Of a stretch of DNA of 14,076 bases, positions 10,001 to 14,076 are shown one piece after another. Location of the stretch: positions 1-14,076 of the forward strand of contig LT649772.1 of the NCBI GenBank assembly GCA_900128395.1, given 5' to 3'. Source of the DNA: Stramenopiles sp. TOSAG23-2. Its lineage: Eukaryota; Sar. Under the pieces are notes generated by a model, which saw nothing but the letters and a program-made list of their open reading frames with translations, did no database searches and was not told where the DNA came from. The translations under genes and the position numbers were made by a program. Each line of letters opens with the position of its first letter. Position 1 is the stretch's first letter.

Positions 10001-12723
10001 TGATTACAAATAAGGTTCGTGGAGAAGTTGGGCAAATACGATTGAACGATGTATCGACGGATCAGTTAACAGATGCAATTGCTTTCACAAAGCGCAATGG
10101 TTGTAAAACAAAAAAGGCAACGTTGCTCTTCGAAACTGCGAAACTAATTCGTGGAGTTCGAATTGATATTTTAAATGACAACTGGGAGTCAATCGATTCA
10201 ATAGTACAATCTATATTGCAAGAAGAAAATGCGATCTCAGATGTTGCCAGAGAAGAATTTGATTTGATACAACAAGAAATATCTGAACGTAAAATTTGTA
10301 GCACACTTACAAAAGCGCTTTCAACTACACCATCAGGAGCTGATGATGATGCCAACATTGTGGAGCTGACAAAAGCGATTGAATTTTCCGAAAACATTGG
10401 CACCATATCTACGATGTCTCAACGATTGTTGAATGCTGCTAACTTTGTTCTAGATCTTCGATATGCATTTACAAATAGCGATTGGAGGAGAGTTGGACTG
10501 TTGCTGACAGGAATATCGATAAAATTACTACCAGATAATGTGCAACCTGAAGTATATCGAATTCGTGACAATTTATTAGAGCATACAGCAAGGCAAAAAG
10601 TAATTTCATCTTTGAAGGAAGGTGGGCTTTCTGGCAACGCGGACGATCTAGATTTGTCAACTATAAGCACAGATGGTTTAGACGTTTCTATAAGGTATAT
10701 AAACGCAATGTCAACTGAGTCAGAAAGTATCAAATACTTAGAGAAAATTGTAGTAGCAATGAGACGTTTGCGAAAGGCAACGTTGGAGCGTGATGTAGGT
10801 CAACAAGTCAATTGTATATCATACATAGATGCATTCATTGGGGCTTCCGAGAAATCGTGGGTAGCAGAGGAGATCAAGCTAACAAAGATATTAATGGAAA
10901 ATGAAGGAGCGTGTGAGGAAGTGTTAGCTGCGTTACGGGAAGGCGATGGTATAGGTGAACCAGGGGCATTGGACATGTCAACCATAAGCACAAAAGACTT
11001 ACATATTGCATTAGAGCATGCCAAAGAAATAGCTCATACTACGACTCGTACTTTAAATATTGTATCAAGCGGAACAAAAGTATTGAGACTTCGTGAAGCA
11101 TTTCGAATGGAACAATGGTACGATATCGATGAGTTTGGACGTGAGTCTGATGCTCAAGGTGGTGTTTTGTCTATGGAGGAAAAAGAATCCCTTGGTGTAG
11201 ATGATGCTGATAGAGTTCAAACAGAAATACAAGCTTTAATATCAGAAGTGCATATCAAGAAAGCAATCGTGTTGCTTCGAAATGCTATTATATATGGGCG
11301 TCCCAGTTTTGAAGGGGCTCACATTGATGTTGCATCAATAGATACAACTGCCATCGATGCTGCGTTAGAAAAAGCGGAACTTGCTGGAGTTAGAGCTGGA
11401 GAAGGGCAGCAATTAGTCGTTACTGCAAAATATATTAAGAAACTACGTTTAACGCTACTTGAGGGTCATTGGCCAAATGTTATTGCTACATTGGAGCAGA
11501 TTGACGAGATTGAAGCAAGCCCATTTGCTGCAGAGGAAATAAGCCAAGTAAGAGTATATGCACATTGGTATTCAAGCGTACGCGATGTTACGCTAGGGTT
11601 GGTAAATGCAATTGCAACGAAGAATCTTGAGAAGCTGAAGACTTTAATGCAACGTGCAGAGGTTTTAAGACTAGATCAAATGCCAGATGCAGACATTTCG
11701 TCCGTAATCATTCATGCCCGAACATTATTAGTAAAATTACAGAAATTAAACTATGAGCTAGAAGATTCTTTAGAAAAATCACCGGCACAAATGGGCATAT
11801 CACTTGATAAAGCTAGGAGGCTTTCTTATGCGATGTCATCCAATGCACAGCTAGTCTCGCAAAGACTTGTTAGTTTCCATGATTTAGAAGCTCGTGCAAA
11901 AATTGCAATCGACAATATTGAAGTAGAAGAGATGAAAGAATTGTTACAAATTGCAAATGCTAGACGTTTTTCTTTACCTTCCGAAAAAGAAATGAAAAAA
12001 ATGATATCCTTGCCGTCATCACAAATTTTACAATTGCAATTGCAGTTGTATGTATCGCAAAACGATGTAGATAAAATTGCTGCAACGACCATAAAAATCA
12101 AAGATTTGTATTTCAATGAAATAGGAAATGTAGACCGTGTCTTTGATGTTAATACGTATTCAAATTTGAGAAGAGATATCAATATTAATAACAATAATAT
12201 TGATGATGCCAACCACCACTTACTTTTTTCAAGGGAGCCAATGGAATCTTCATTGACTGTATTGGATGGGAAACATGGCATTGTTAGCCTACGAATGTTT
12301 AAATATGTTTTGGGATATATGGGTGATCGTCATTTTACACACCCTTTAACCGTGGCTGTGGAGGCAATTCAAACGGCTTATTTACACCCACCACTTCGAG
12401 ATGAATTATTTCTACAAATCATCAAACAATTAATTGGTAATCCGTCGACGATCTCCGTAAAACGTGGATGTGCAATGCTTTTTGCAACATTAAAAATGTT
12501 TCCACCATCTGAGGACTTAGAAAATTACCTTGAAATTTATTTACGTAAGAAAAAACTGAAAAGAATTTTGCAACAATTACATACTATTGTATATTTACGT
12601 ACAAAGGCAAATGCGCCAACCTTAAAAGATGTTAAACTTGCTATTGATGAATATGCCGCTTTGTCCAGTGTTGATGGTGGAACTAATGTCGGAAGTTTGC
12701 ACAACCAGAGTGAGGAAAGGTAA
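646..12723 (+). CDS. Giant unconventional myosin heavy chain (motor, IQ, ~25 x 106-residue repeats, MyTH4), 4025 aa
   Basis: An actin-based motor protein of about 4025 residues, larger than human myosin XVA (about 3530). Order: Pro/Asn-rich disordered N-terminus (1-150), SH3-like segment (about 154-200), motor (about 207-922), one IQ motif (930-945), short helical linker (946-1046), about 25 tandem repeats (1047-3645), second helical linker (3646-3850), MyTH4 (about 3860-3995), short Ser/Asn-rich end. All ATPase motifs are intact, so an active motor is expected. The ATG at 646 is the first in frame after a stop at 589-591 and has A-rich context (ACAAAT before ATG). The frame closes with TAA at 12721-12723. 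No intron is needed in 12 kb. The tail lacks an obvious long coiled coil, so dimerisation is uncertain. I cannot assign a myosin class: motor-class phylogeny would be required. The myosin identity is certain; the tail's function is inference. Confidence 0.97.
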   Translation: MSYVKKHQKKYGRQDSKVNLPPPPLPGPPPPPPTMEEESDNEEEKALPLPSIINNNKNSNNNSIGTPSGKKRKQRRASRMGYGRVMEASLDDIAKASLARNRTASQASRHMLNQKTADIIVEKSTVGSNDKVAPGNTPIIQEDDDDNASYAPNKYYWVSHESEGYVAAEKIDEMKYVSLEKGVDLPSEPEIFAPLSRVKILTKEYDNMVHMDDVNEASILYNLKIRYKEDKFMTNVGSILVSLNPFKNLDYLYTEGEVFKYHRWKLGDQELAPHIYQIASRAYTLMQDSRQNQGIIISGESGAGKTVATKKCLQYLSTVAGAGSDLADKILQANPILEAFGNAKTVRNNNSSRFGKWIEVLFGQKSFQIIGARITNYLLEKPRLVKQAATERNYHIFYQIFHDKHLTRKLKLKSARDYRLITQSGCLTVKGIDDKFDFEVVTQAMKEEFRFPENTRDSIFSIIAAILHLGNVAFEDDDLGTGYAQISTTDESKAGLTTAAELLKVNDLLLGKNLLIQELNIRGDKTAKQLDAYAASKLRDSLIKAIYGKMFLWIVQEINLSMSMDNNKGDSNSRRYQNSAVCIGILDIFGFEIFEHNSFEQLCINFANEKLQQHFNRATFKDEEALYNSENIVVPPVSFVDNQDLIDLIEKSSKQNPGLLVLLDEELNLIGAGSDANFLKKANKVHAANSRLRINVVGGGLNRGRKRTGSVGSKMQENEFLVNHYAGVVKYDVTGFLDKNKDQLVTNLKEVMQTSEDSFIRDVLFSVDLSNNNNYSRIRTKKESQGRQFRKQLKSLMSTLNSSQPHYIRCIKPNQEKRANMFRAITTLEQLRYSGLFEAVKIRKQGYPFRLKHIHFYQRYFVLATKQAKGHDTKGVNDKEKCKNLVRILALDNKTIRNCQVGKTMMFYRPEQNVILEVLRTKHVKEKTLLMQRVSRGYLSRRYVKRIKDCNKMLRNAINGDNITDLQESISETRITGFFWLPLLAKANKRLQHLQDVEKVNRALSTLQSLDPINDFKEMRDVVDTADRLGMDNKKLADARKRLNAVRDMIETKEKLEQGIQELNKVMLLEALEKCKEVRAEEPTFCNHEIGEAKKALKTIEEEENAYAKIILALKDGSASITDLGKFSIGTIRTKKIQTSLNACNDRIFKTKRGQNVLKSGETIFHIRSAMVLNEWVTVEKYLDSTESDGETFIIPEAQKEISFVLEECNSRKVIEMCKTVLIENRIRGSFGYINVHECSISEMETKLDEMLETNCRTVDCKRWMNLFKALLAIRKNVVVHDWDSMVSKISLIDKEDQEILDSLLLEELNLIRDEAINRAIITTLSAGLSNGRIEGFVGRLDLSHISVASLNDGLNMVNDGMRLLETVQTMVYTAKFVKDIRNSIANNSWEKIQVQLESYLNNKTLFYDFACDEIDLVVDESNNRKILEALRRGISVGKITGNVDNINYDKINDDLLNDSIVMATKIGCKAGTTIELLEMCELLRDVRRLLKSKKFDNLLRLDETKTVQVSDEGVKFEIVLAVKESNNQRLLKLLKISLVEGHLPGQLGNEENFNFIKTKKLEDAVQEASKFNFASDNLVKRYRSGVTVLKLRKALKDQDWENVIALLRGIDKKKVDEICIEEIQRAQDEYENWQIIDACMNAIEEGKVTGTINEPNTKDVQTDKIHVALSRTREMARNTKNATAWTTACEILGILRDSLVTQNFKRLEEKVDNIQYDSLPAEAVTEIKLIEHVVRDNKAFTSLRDGILSGRINGQVGHISREGIRYAALESAIAHAGGVPTLTTRTSKLLAYSDLIVKARKAVKYNAVNDYEFIIHCAQPELENVVDFAFSISNEMDLAKKECLNNLVVVTFVKELSSGKISVDNDKPIINNILFEKLEEKVLWASKLTLVNPDAANLVSAANIVCSMRKMVKINTPESLAELGNMLKRFQEREIPREVDEEVYTTRDIYNNFKIVTTFEAALSTGMATGETGSLDLGAIEVGKIDEAIEMATGLKCTTSRAQALLKAASVVQSIRLALKYMEWEALSTMLKEIDYENIIDDIAEEVATAKDESNNYVVINELETSIRSTQVSGQIGYLDTSKINLIELSKAVSLANRLGCKTEKAKRAEHTAQYAMEVREYVLDGDWVSTRTLVDKYEELNISKIMADEIRLLRDECDNRTIILELATAVSHGCIMGIPGDIDLSEVDAAVVSDAIKTVEKIGCKSQDATDMFKTAKFVCQLRTYASAGQWTEIYDFVNTKLYESEFQPHAFAIEEIELAQSEAVDVSVSYHLENGIKRGRLELKNGIFNLNRVATGMLESAIAYAQESECNSERVRKLQKDATTIVNLRKAIIERNYTELESAIGNPQNRPQEGDVVFEEYNYCKSYLDNFNFKNNVEDALTTTKVLGSVGDIIFPKSYQNLVEFITFGKNIIKNLTNSNKLLLEVSEIMSNIRISAISNQWEEVEKLVKKQIMNNKMEKYKDELDLLSAEAKNRKVVIRLSDALTQDMAVGTLDNIDLSSVSTRYLGEAIDFATTHESLTPAAKLLLSSAEYIKELRTSLMNAEPNWKEVRDILLKIKAGSVANIVDEEVEFVSKVAEDGYILAVLNESYQTGKVTGKVTDVSFANVTVDSIDKALKKVNPLVCNTKHAKQNVLIASLIKRLRIAVNDNHLDVMDALIKEGQTLKEFFSDNVWDEVGFVGDIVRHRKIVQILADGVVKGRVTGEVGKINYHDIHVTSIDNCIFQAQEVGYVTEEAQKLLIATEALRRLRLELKGKQWLVLQQTLQLVYETGVPTVLQPEVQLIKDECDDALMSAELIESMTEGEPVGTVGNFDASGINPKIIETAIINAKKIKPKTLATQRLLKTALVLFAVRTQMVAKEYAKVDEILKLTDMDEISDIVDDEINFYIKVIQNFFIIRDLCDAMSSGKPTRTETRLDITTIRTKRLELAVKAAEEFELHTPEAEHYLTTCKVLLNLRVAVVNNDWKVVDQVLKASRTTDVADEISEELQCIQDLADDKNLVFELRDVLSVGMAQGSVGDIVIDTIDIASLDMAIAHATKLGCKTTEAKMLLDSATRLRGIRAAWRVYYHDGIGELRSILKDIDISTLDPLVKNEILLAKDEVNNHDICLKLEQALITNKVRGEVGQIRLNDVSTDQLTDAIAFTKRNGCKTKKATLLFETAKLIRGVRIDILNDNWESIDSIVQSILQEENAISDVAREEFDLIQQEISERKICSTLTKALSTTPSGADDDANIVELTKAIEFSENIGTISTMSQRLLNAANFVLDLRYAFTNSDWRRVGLLLTGISIKLLPDNVQPEVYRIRDNLLEHTARQKVISSLKEGGLSGNADDLDLSTISTDGLDVSIRYINAMSTESESIKYLEKIVVAMRRLRKATLERDVGQQVNCISYIDAFIGASEKSWVAEEIKLTKILMENEGACEEVLAALREGDGIGEPGALDMSTISTKDLHIALEHAKEIAHTTTRTLNIVSSGTKVLRLREAFRMEQWYDIDEFGRESDAQGGVLSMEEKESLGVDDADRVQTEIQALISEVHIKKAIVLLRNAIIYGRPSFEGAHIDVASIDTTAIDAALEKAELAGVRAGEGQQLVVTAKYIKKLRLTLLEGHWPNVIATLEQIDEIEASPFAAEEISQVRVYAHWYSSVRDVTLGLVNAIATKNLEKLKTLMQRAEVLRLDQMPDADISSVIIHARTLLVKLQKLNYELEDSLEKSPAQMGISLDKARRLSYAMSSNAQLVSQRLVSFHDLEARAKIAIDNIEVEEMKELLQIANARRFSLPSEKEMKKMISLPSSQILQLQLQLYVSQNDVDKIAATTIKIKDLYFNEIGNVDRVFDVNTYSNLRRDININNNNIDDANHHLLFSREPMESSLTVLDGKHGIVSLRMFKYVLGYMGDRHFTHPLTVAVEAIQTAYLHPPLRDELFLQIIKQLIGNPSTISVKRGCAMLFATLKMFPPSEDLENYLEIYLRKKKLKRILQQLHTIVYLRTKANAPTLKDVKLAIDEYAALSSVDGGTNVGSLHNQSEER
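1105..1245 (+). other. Myosin N-terminal SH3-like segment
   Basis: Residues 154-200 start with KYYWVSHESEGYVAAE, matching the pattern of the small SH3-like beta barrel before many myosin motors (aromatic-Trp-Val, then Gly-Tyr-Val-Ala). It leads directly into the start of the motor (DDVNEASILYNL, residues 212-223). The fold is inferred from pattern and position. Confidence 0.6.
1264..3411 (+). other. Myosin motor domain
   Basis: Residues about 207-922. The P-loop GESGAGKT is at 299-306, switch I NNNSSRFGKW at 348-357 and switch II DIFGFE at 587-592, followed by the relay helix (NSFEQLCINFANEKLQQHF). The actin-binding signature PHYIRCIKPN is at about 805-814. The SH helix region is LEQLRYSGLFEAVKI (828-842), with Tyr833 where many myosins have the SH2 cysteine. 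The converter ends near MMFYRPEQNVILE (905-917). Asp524 lies exactly 16 residues before the DALAK-equivalent DSLIK (540-544), which is the TEDS-rule position, so the motor should not need heavy-chain phosphorylation there. A basic, Gly-rich insert (698-716, containing RKRTGSVGS) sits just before NHYAG. Loop 2 (about 765-785) is Asn-rich, then basic. Confidence 0.97.
3433..3480 (+). other. Single IQ motif (light-chain binding lever arm)
   Basis: Residues 930-945, LMQRVSRGYLSRRYVK, fit the IQ pattern [ILM]QxxxRGxxxR, with Met for the first Ile. The motif directly follows the converter, where the lever arm starts. Only one convincing copy is seen, so one calmodulin-like light chain is expected and the classical lever arm is short. 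Confidence 0.8.
3481..3783 (+). other. Proximal helical linker of the tail
   Basis: Residues 946-1046 lie between the IQ motif and the repeat array. They show a simpler amphipathic helical pattern (LRNAINGDNITDLQESI, then LLAKANKRLQHLQ, then MRDVVDTADRLGMDN and ADARKRLNAVR). This resembles shortened versions of the LxxAIxxAxxLG and TAxxVxxLR parts of the main repeat. Structure and function are unassigned. Confidence 0.5.
3784..11580 (+). repeat. About 25 tandem ~106-residue (~318 bp) protein repeats in the myosin tail
   Basis: Each unit has five recognisable blocks: LRxALxxxDWexVxxLL; VxdEIxLxKDExNNRxI; LxxALSxGxVxGxVGxID followed by xSxIxT; LxxAIxxAxxLGCKTxxA; LLxTAxxVxx, which runs into the next LR. 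Anchoring on the Arg of the first block, 24 units start at residues 1168, 1275, 1382, 1488, 1593, 1697, 1801, 1910, 2017, 2121, 2225, 2332, 2437, 2541, 2647, 2753, 2857, 2961, 3065, 3172, 3272, 3376, 3483 and 3601. A degenerate first unit is anchored at 1047. The last unit is cut short near 3645. Mean spacing is 105.8 residues; nine intervals are exactly 104 and six are 107. The pattern implies about five helices with one glycine-rich loop per unit, i.e. an alpha-solenoid or rod. I do not recognise a named family. At DNA level the units are strongly diverged. Confidence 0.9.
11581..12195 (+). other. Distal helical linker between the repeat array and MyTH4
   Basis: Residues 3646-3850 are helical but lack the EIxLxKDE and GxVGxID blocks. 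Shorter helical units appear instead (LVNAIATKNLEKLKTLM, LEARAKIAIDNIEVEEMKEL, LQLQLQLYVSQNDVDKI). They resemble the proximal linker. An Asn-rich stretch (INNNNIDDANHH, residues 3847-3858) forms a flexible joint before MyTH4. Confidence 0.55.
12223..12630 (+). other. C-terminal MyTH4 domain (no FERM follows)
   Basis: Residues about 3860-3995 carry the MyTH4 signatures: FKYVLGYMGDR, then HPPLRDELFLQIIKQL (LRDE at 3917-3920), then KRGCAMLFATLKMFPPS (FPPS at 3952-3955), then DLENYLEIYL. The usual Trp of the RGW motif is Cys here. In other myosins and in the plant kinesin KCBP, MyTH4 sits in the tail, usually beside FERM, and binds microtubules or cargo proteins. Here only about 30 residues follow, so FERM is absent. 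Confidence 0.9.
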
Positions 12724-12773
12724 AAATTGTATGCATATTTTATCTAAATATTTTTTATATTTAATATTTTCAG
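12720..12773 (+). other. Candidate 54-bp intron spanning the myosin stop codon
   Basis: The sequence AG|GTAAAA at 12718-12725 fits a 5' splice site. TATCTAAAT near 12741 could be a branch site, and a T-rich stretch ends in TTTTCAG at 12767-12773. The base after the acceptor begins GTAAAA again, so joining AG to G-TAA recreates the same Arg-stop. The protein is identical whether or not splicing occurs. This is seen from splice consensus only, and AT-rich DNA gives such matches by chance. Confidence 0.3.
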
Positions 12774-12868
12774 GTAAAATATATATTTCGTATGATACAC
12801 ATCATGTAATATTTAATATATATTTTTTATATATTTTAAATATACGAATACAACACTTTTCTCTTTTT
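12724..12868. other. Tail-to-tail intergenic spacer
   Basis: These 145 bp separate the two convergent stop codons and must hold both 3' UTRs. The spacer is very AT-rich, with runs of T and TA. No canonical AATAAA is seen on either strand. A small inverted repeat (ATGAT, ACAC loop, ATCAT) lies at 12792-12805. Confidence 0.6.
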
Positions 12869-13507
12869 TTAAATGTCTCGAACATTCTTCTCCAACTGAT
12901 TTATCTTATTTTGTAGCTTATTGATTTTTTCCTGTTGTCGCTCAATACTATTTACATTTGTTTTTGTCACTTTTCCTTCGTTTTCTTCTTCCTCTGATAG
13001 CACTATAAGATCAATTTTATCTCCATTTTCATTTAATTCAGCAAACAATGAATAAAACCAAATTTCATTTTTGCCATATGCATCTTGAAGTCCTTTACCT
13101 TTAATAATAGCCTCTTTTCCAGTGTTTTTACATACAACAGGTACATCTATTTGTACTTTGCCATTTTTGACAGAGCCTCCCCAAAATATTCTTTTGTAAA
13201 ATGGTGATTCAAGTTCACCACCACCTAAGGCTTTTTTCAAATCTTCACTATTCTTTGCCGTTTCTATTGCTACTTGCAAAGCTTTTGGATTGTCTGTAAC
13301 AAATTGTGTGAAGTTGTATGTTGCGAAAAGAAAAATAGATGAGAAGGCAAACTTTTCAAGGAGGTTAAAGGAATTATTATTATTAGCACTTTTTGTTGAA
13401 AAAGCAATATTTAATTTTTTCCAATGATTATTATAATTACTTGCAGCTGTTGTTTTATTATGAATTTTCATTTGATATTTAGTTGATCTTGCAATTGCAT
13501 TTAACAT
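12869..13507 (-). CDS. Probable mitochondrial Coa1/TIM21-like inner-membrane protein, 212 aa
   Basis: The first 50 residues contain no acidic residue and are rich in Lys, Arg, Ser and Asn, which fits a mitochondrial presequence. A hydrophobic segment at about 53-70 (KFAFSSIFLFATYNF) is a probable transmembrane helix. Residues about 75-170 match the Coa1-family pattern: a helix ending in LKKALGGG, then IFWGGSVKNGKVQIDVPV (107-124), then KGKGLQDAYGKNEIWFY (136-152) and a final strand DKIDLIVL (163-170). Coa1 proteins help assemble cytochrome c oxidase in the inner membrane; the related TIM21 belongs to the import machinery. An acidic linker (EEEENE) is followed by a short coiled coil (188-209, hydrophobic at I188, I195, L198, I202, L205, V209), which is not typical of the family. 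The ATG at 13507-13505 starts the presequence; the stop is TAA at 12871-12869. The fold assignment is fairly confident; the choice between Coa1 and another relative is open. Confidence 0.75.
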   Translation of the reverse strand: MLNAIARSTKYQMKIHNKTTAASNYNNHWKKLNIAFSTKSANNNNSFNLLEKFAFSSIFLFATYNFTQFVTDNPKALQVAIETAKNSEDLKKALGGGELESPFYKRIFWGGSVKNGKVQIDVPVVCKNTGKEAIIKGKGLQDAYGKNEIWFYSLFAELNENGDKIDLIVLSEEEENEGKVTKTNVNSIERQQEKINKLQNKINQLEKNVRDI

Positions 13508-13684
13508 GGTGGATATTGATTTATATATGTATATATGTTTATAGGTATGATCTATTTATAGATATGATATATAGTACATGAAATTGATAATGAAAGTTGA
13601 TGTTCTCTTTTTTTTTTTGTATCATACATTGAATATTTGTATCTAACATGTATATAACATCTATGTATATGTAAATCTATCCCC

Positions 13685-13698
13685 AAAAGAATTCTTTT
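13685..13698. repeat. Perfect 14-bp palindrome beside a pyrimidine tract
   Basis: AAAAGAATTCTTTT is a perfect palindrome. The GAATTC core and the following TTC-rich stretch loosely recall heat-shock elements (nGAAnnTTCn), but the spacing is not the canonical alternating array. It lies about 180 bp upstream of the Coa1-like start codon. Confidence 0.4.
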
Positions 13699-13941
13699 TG
13701 ATCTTCTCTTCTTTGCTTCTTTCTCCGGATCATCTGCCAGACGACTATCACGGACTGTATGATGTAATAAATTTCACACACCAAATCACCGTCTCCAAGA
13801 TCCAAGACTTATAATAAGGTTAATTCTCACAAAAAGACTACTATACACTATACTTGATAGGGTTTACAGCCAATACAGGCCCGGCAGGCTATTCCAGCAT
13901 TTTGCCATTCTCTTCTTCATTATTTTATAGCAACTACCACC

Positions 13942-13960
13942 TACCACCTGTGTGGTGGTA
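13942..13960. repeat. Inverted repeat, 7-bp arms
   Basis: TACCACC at 13942-13948 and GGTGGTA at 13954-13960 are perfect inverted arms around TGTGT. A second overlapping pair (GTGGTA at 13955-13960 region and TACCAC just downstream at about 13968-13973) shares the right arm, so two alternative hairpins are possible. A CTACCACC copy just upstream adds a third potential left arm. Function unknown. Confidence 0.6.
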
Positions 13961-14076
13961 TACCTGGTACCACTTGCTATACCTGTAATATTATTATTAT
14001 TCTAAAAAAAAATTATTTAATTAATTAATACTCTGTAAGATATACGTAATAAACAATTATGTGGAACAAAAATAAT

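Larger units (their letters stand above)
13508..14076. other. Non-coding region upstream of the Coa1-like gene
   Basis: No gene is supported. The part next to the ATG (13510-13680) is TA-rich and contains a 14-bp palindrome (ATCTAT TT ATAGAT, 13550-13563) and a run of T near 13608-13618. A pyrimidine-rich tract at 13690-13726 reads as purine-rich in the direction of the gene. The segment 13720-13980 is richer in GC, with a CCAAT at 13870-13874 on the + strand and short inverted repeats. It may be the promoter of the - strand gene, possibly shared with a gene beyond the window. The last 90 bp are AT-rich, with an AATAAA at 14048-14053 that cannot be tied to a gene. Confidence 0.5.

Noticed and set aside
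3784-11580. Long coiled-coil tail as in class II or V myosins
   Set aside because: The tail is helical but broken every ~106 residues by glycine-containing loops and lacks sustained heptads, so a continuous coiled coil does not fit.
12629-12916. 95-codon + strand frame over the end of the myosin and the 3' end of the next gene
   Set aside because: It overlaps the MyTH4 end out of frame and runs through AT-rich spacer. Its composition is that of translated TA-rich DNA.
13815-13835. tRNA T-arm-like sequence near GGTTAATTC
   Set aside because: It lacks the GGTTCRANYCC consensus, and no acceptor or D-arm partner is found upstream.

Overview
This window comes from an AT-rich nuclear genome of a microbial eukaryote. 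It holds one giant myosin gene, one small mitochondrial-protein gene in the opposite orientation, and AT-rich flanks full of TA microsatellites and homopolymer runs. The eukaryotic origin is clear from the full myosin motor, the mitochondrial presequence on the second gene and the absence of bacterial-type gene packing. The lineage cannot be fixed by eye. Asn-rich low-complexity tracts, compact spacing, a 12 kb open frame with no intron needed, and a solenoid-like tail rather than a long coiled coil fit a protist, perhaps of the SAR group (stramenopiles, alveolates, Rhizaria), but that is a low-confidence guess. The standard genetic code fits both genes.

Layout: 1-645 is AT-rich non-coding DNA with a somewhat more GC-rich block at about 260-430, presumably the promoter and 5' UTR of the myosin. 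646-12723 (+) is one open frame of 4025 codons: a disordered Pro/Asn-rich N-terminus, an SH3-like segment, a complete motor (P-loop, switch I, switch II, actin-binding region, converter), one IQ motif, a short helical linker, about 25 tandem copies of a ~106-residue repeat, a second helical linker, and a C-terminal MyTH4 domain with no FERM domain after it. 12724-12868 is the tail-to-tail intergenic spacer. 12869-13507 (-) encodes a 212-residue Coa1/TIM21-like protein. 13508-14076 is non-coding, with short palindromes.

The two genes are convergent and have no evident functional link: one is an actin motor, the other a probable mitochondrial inner-membrane assembly factor. The most notable content is the myosin tail. 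I do not recognise its repeat as a named domain family. By family logic the motor should walk on or tether to actin, the single IQ should bind one calmodulin-like light chain, the repeat array should act as a very long helical spacer or scaffold, and the MyTH4 at the tip should bind cargo or cytoskeleton.
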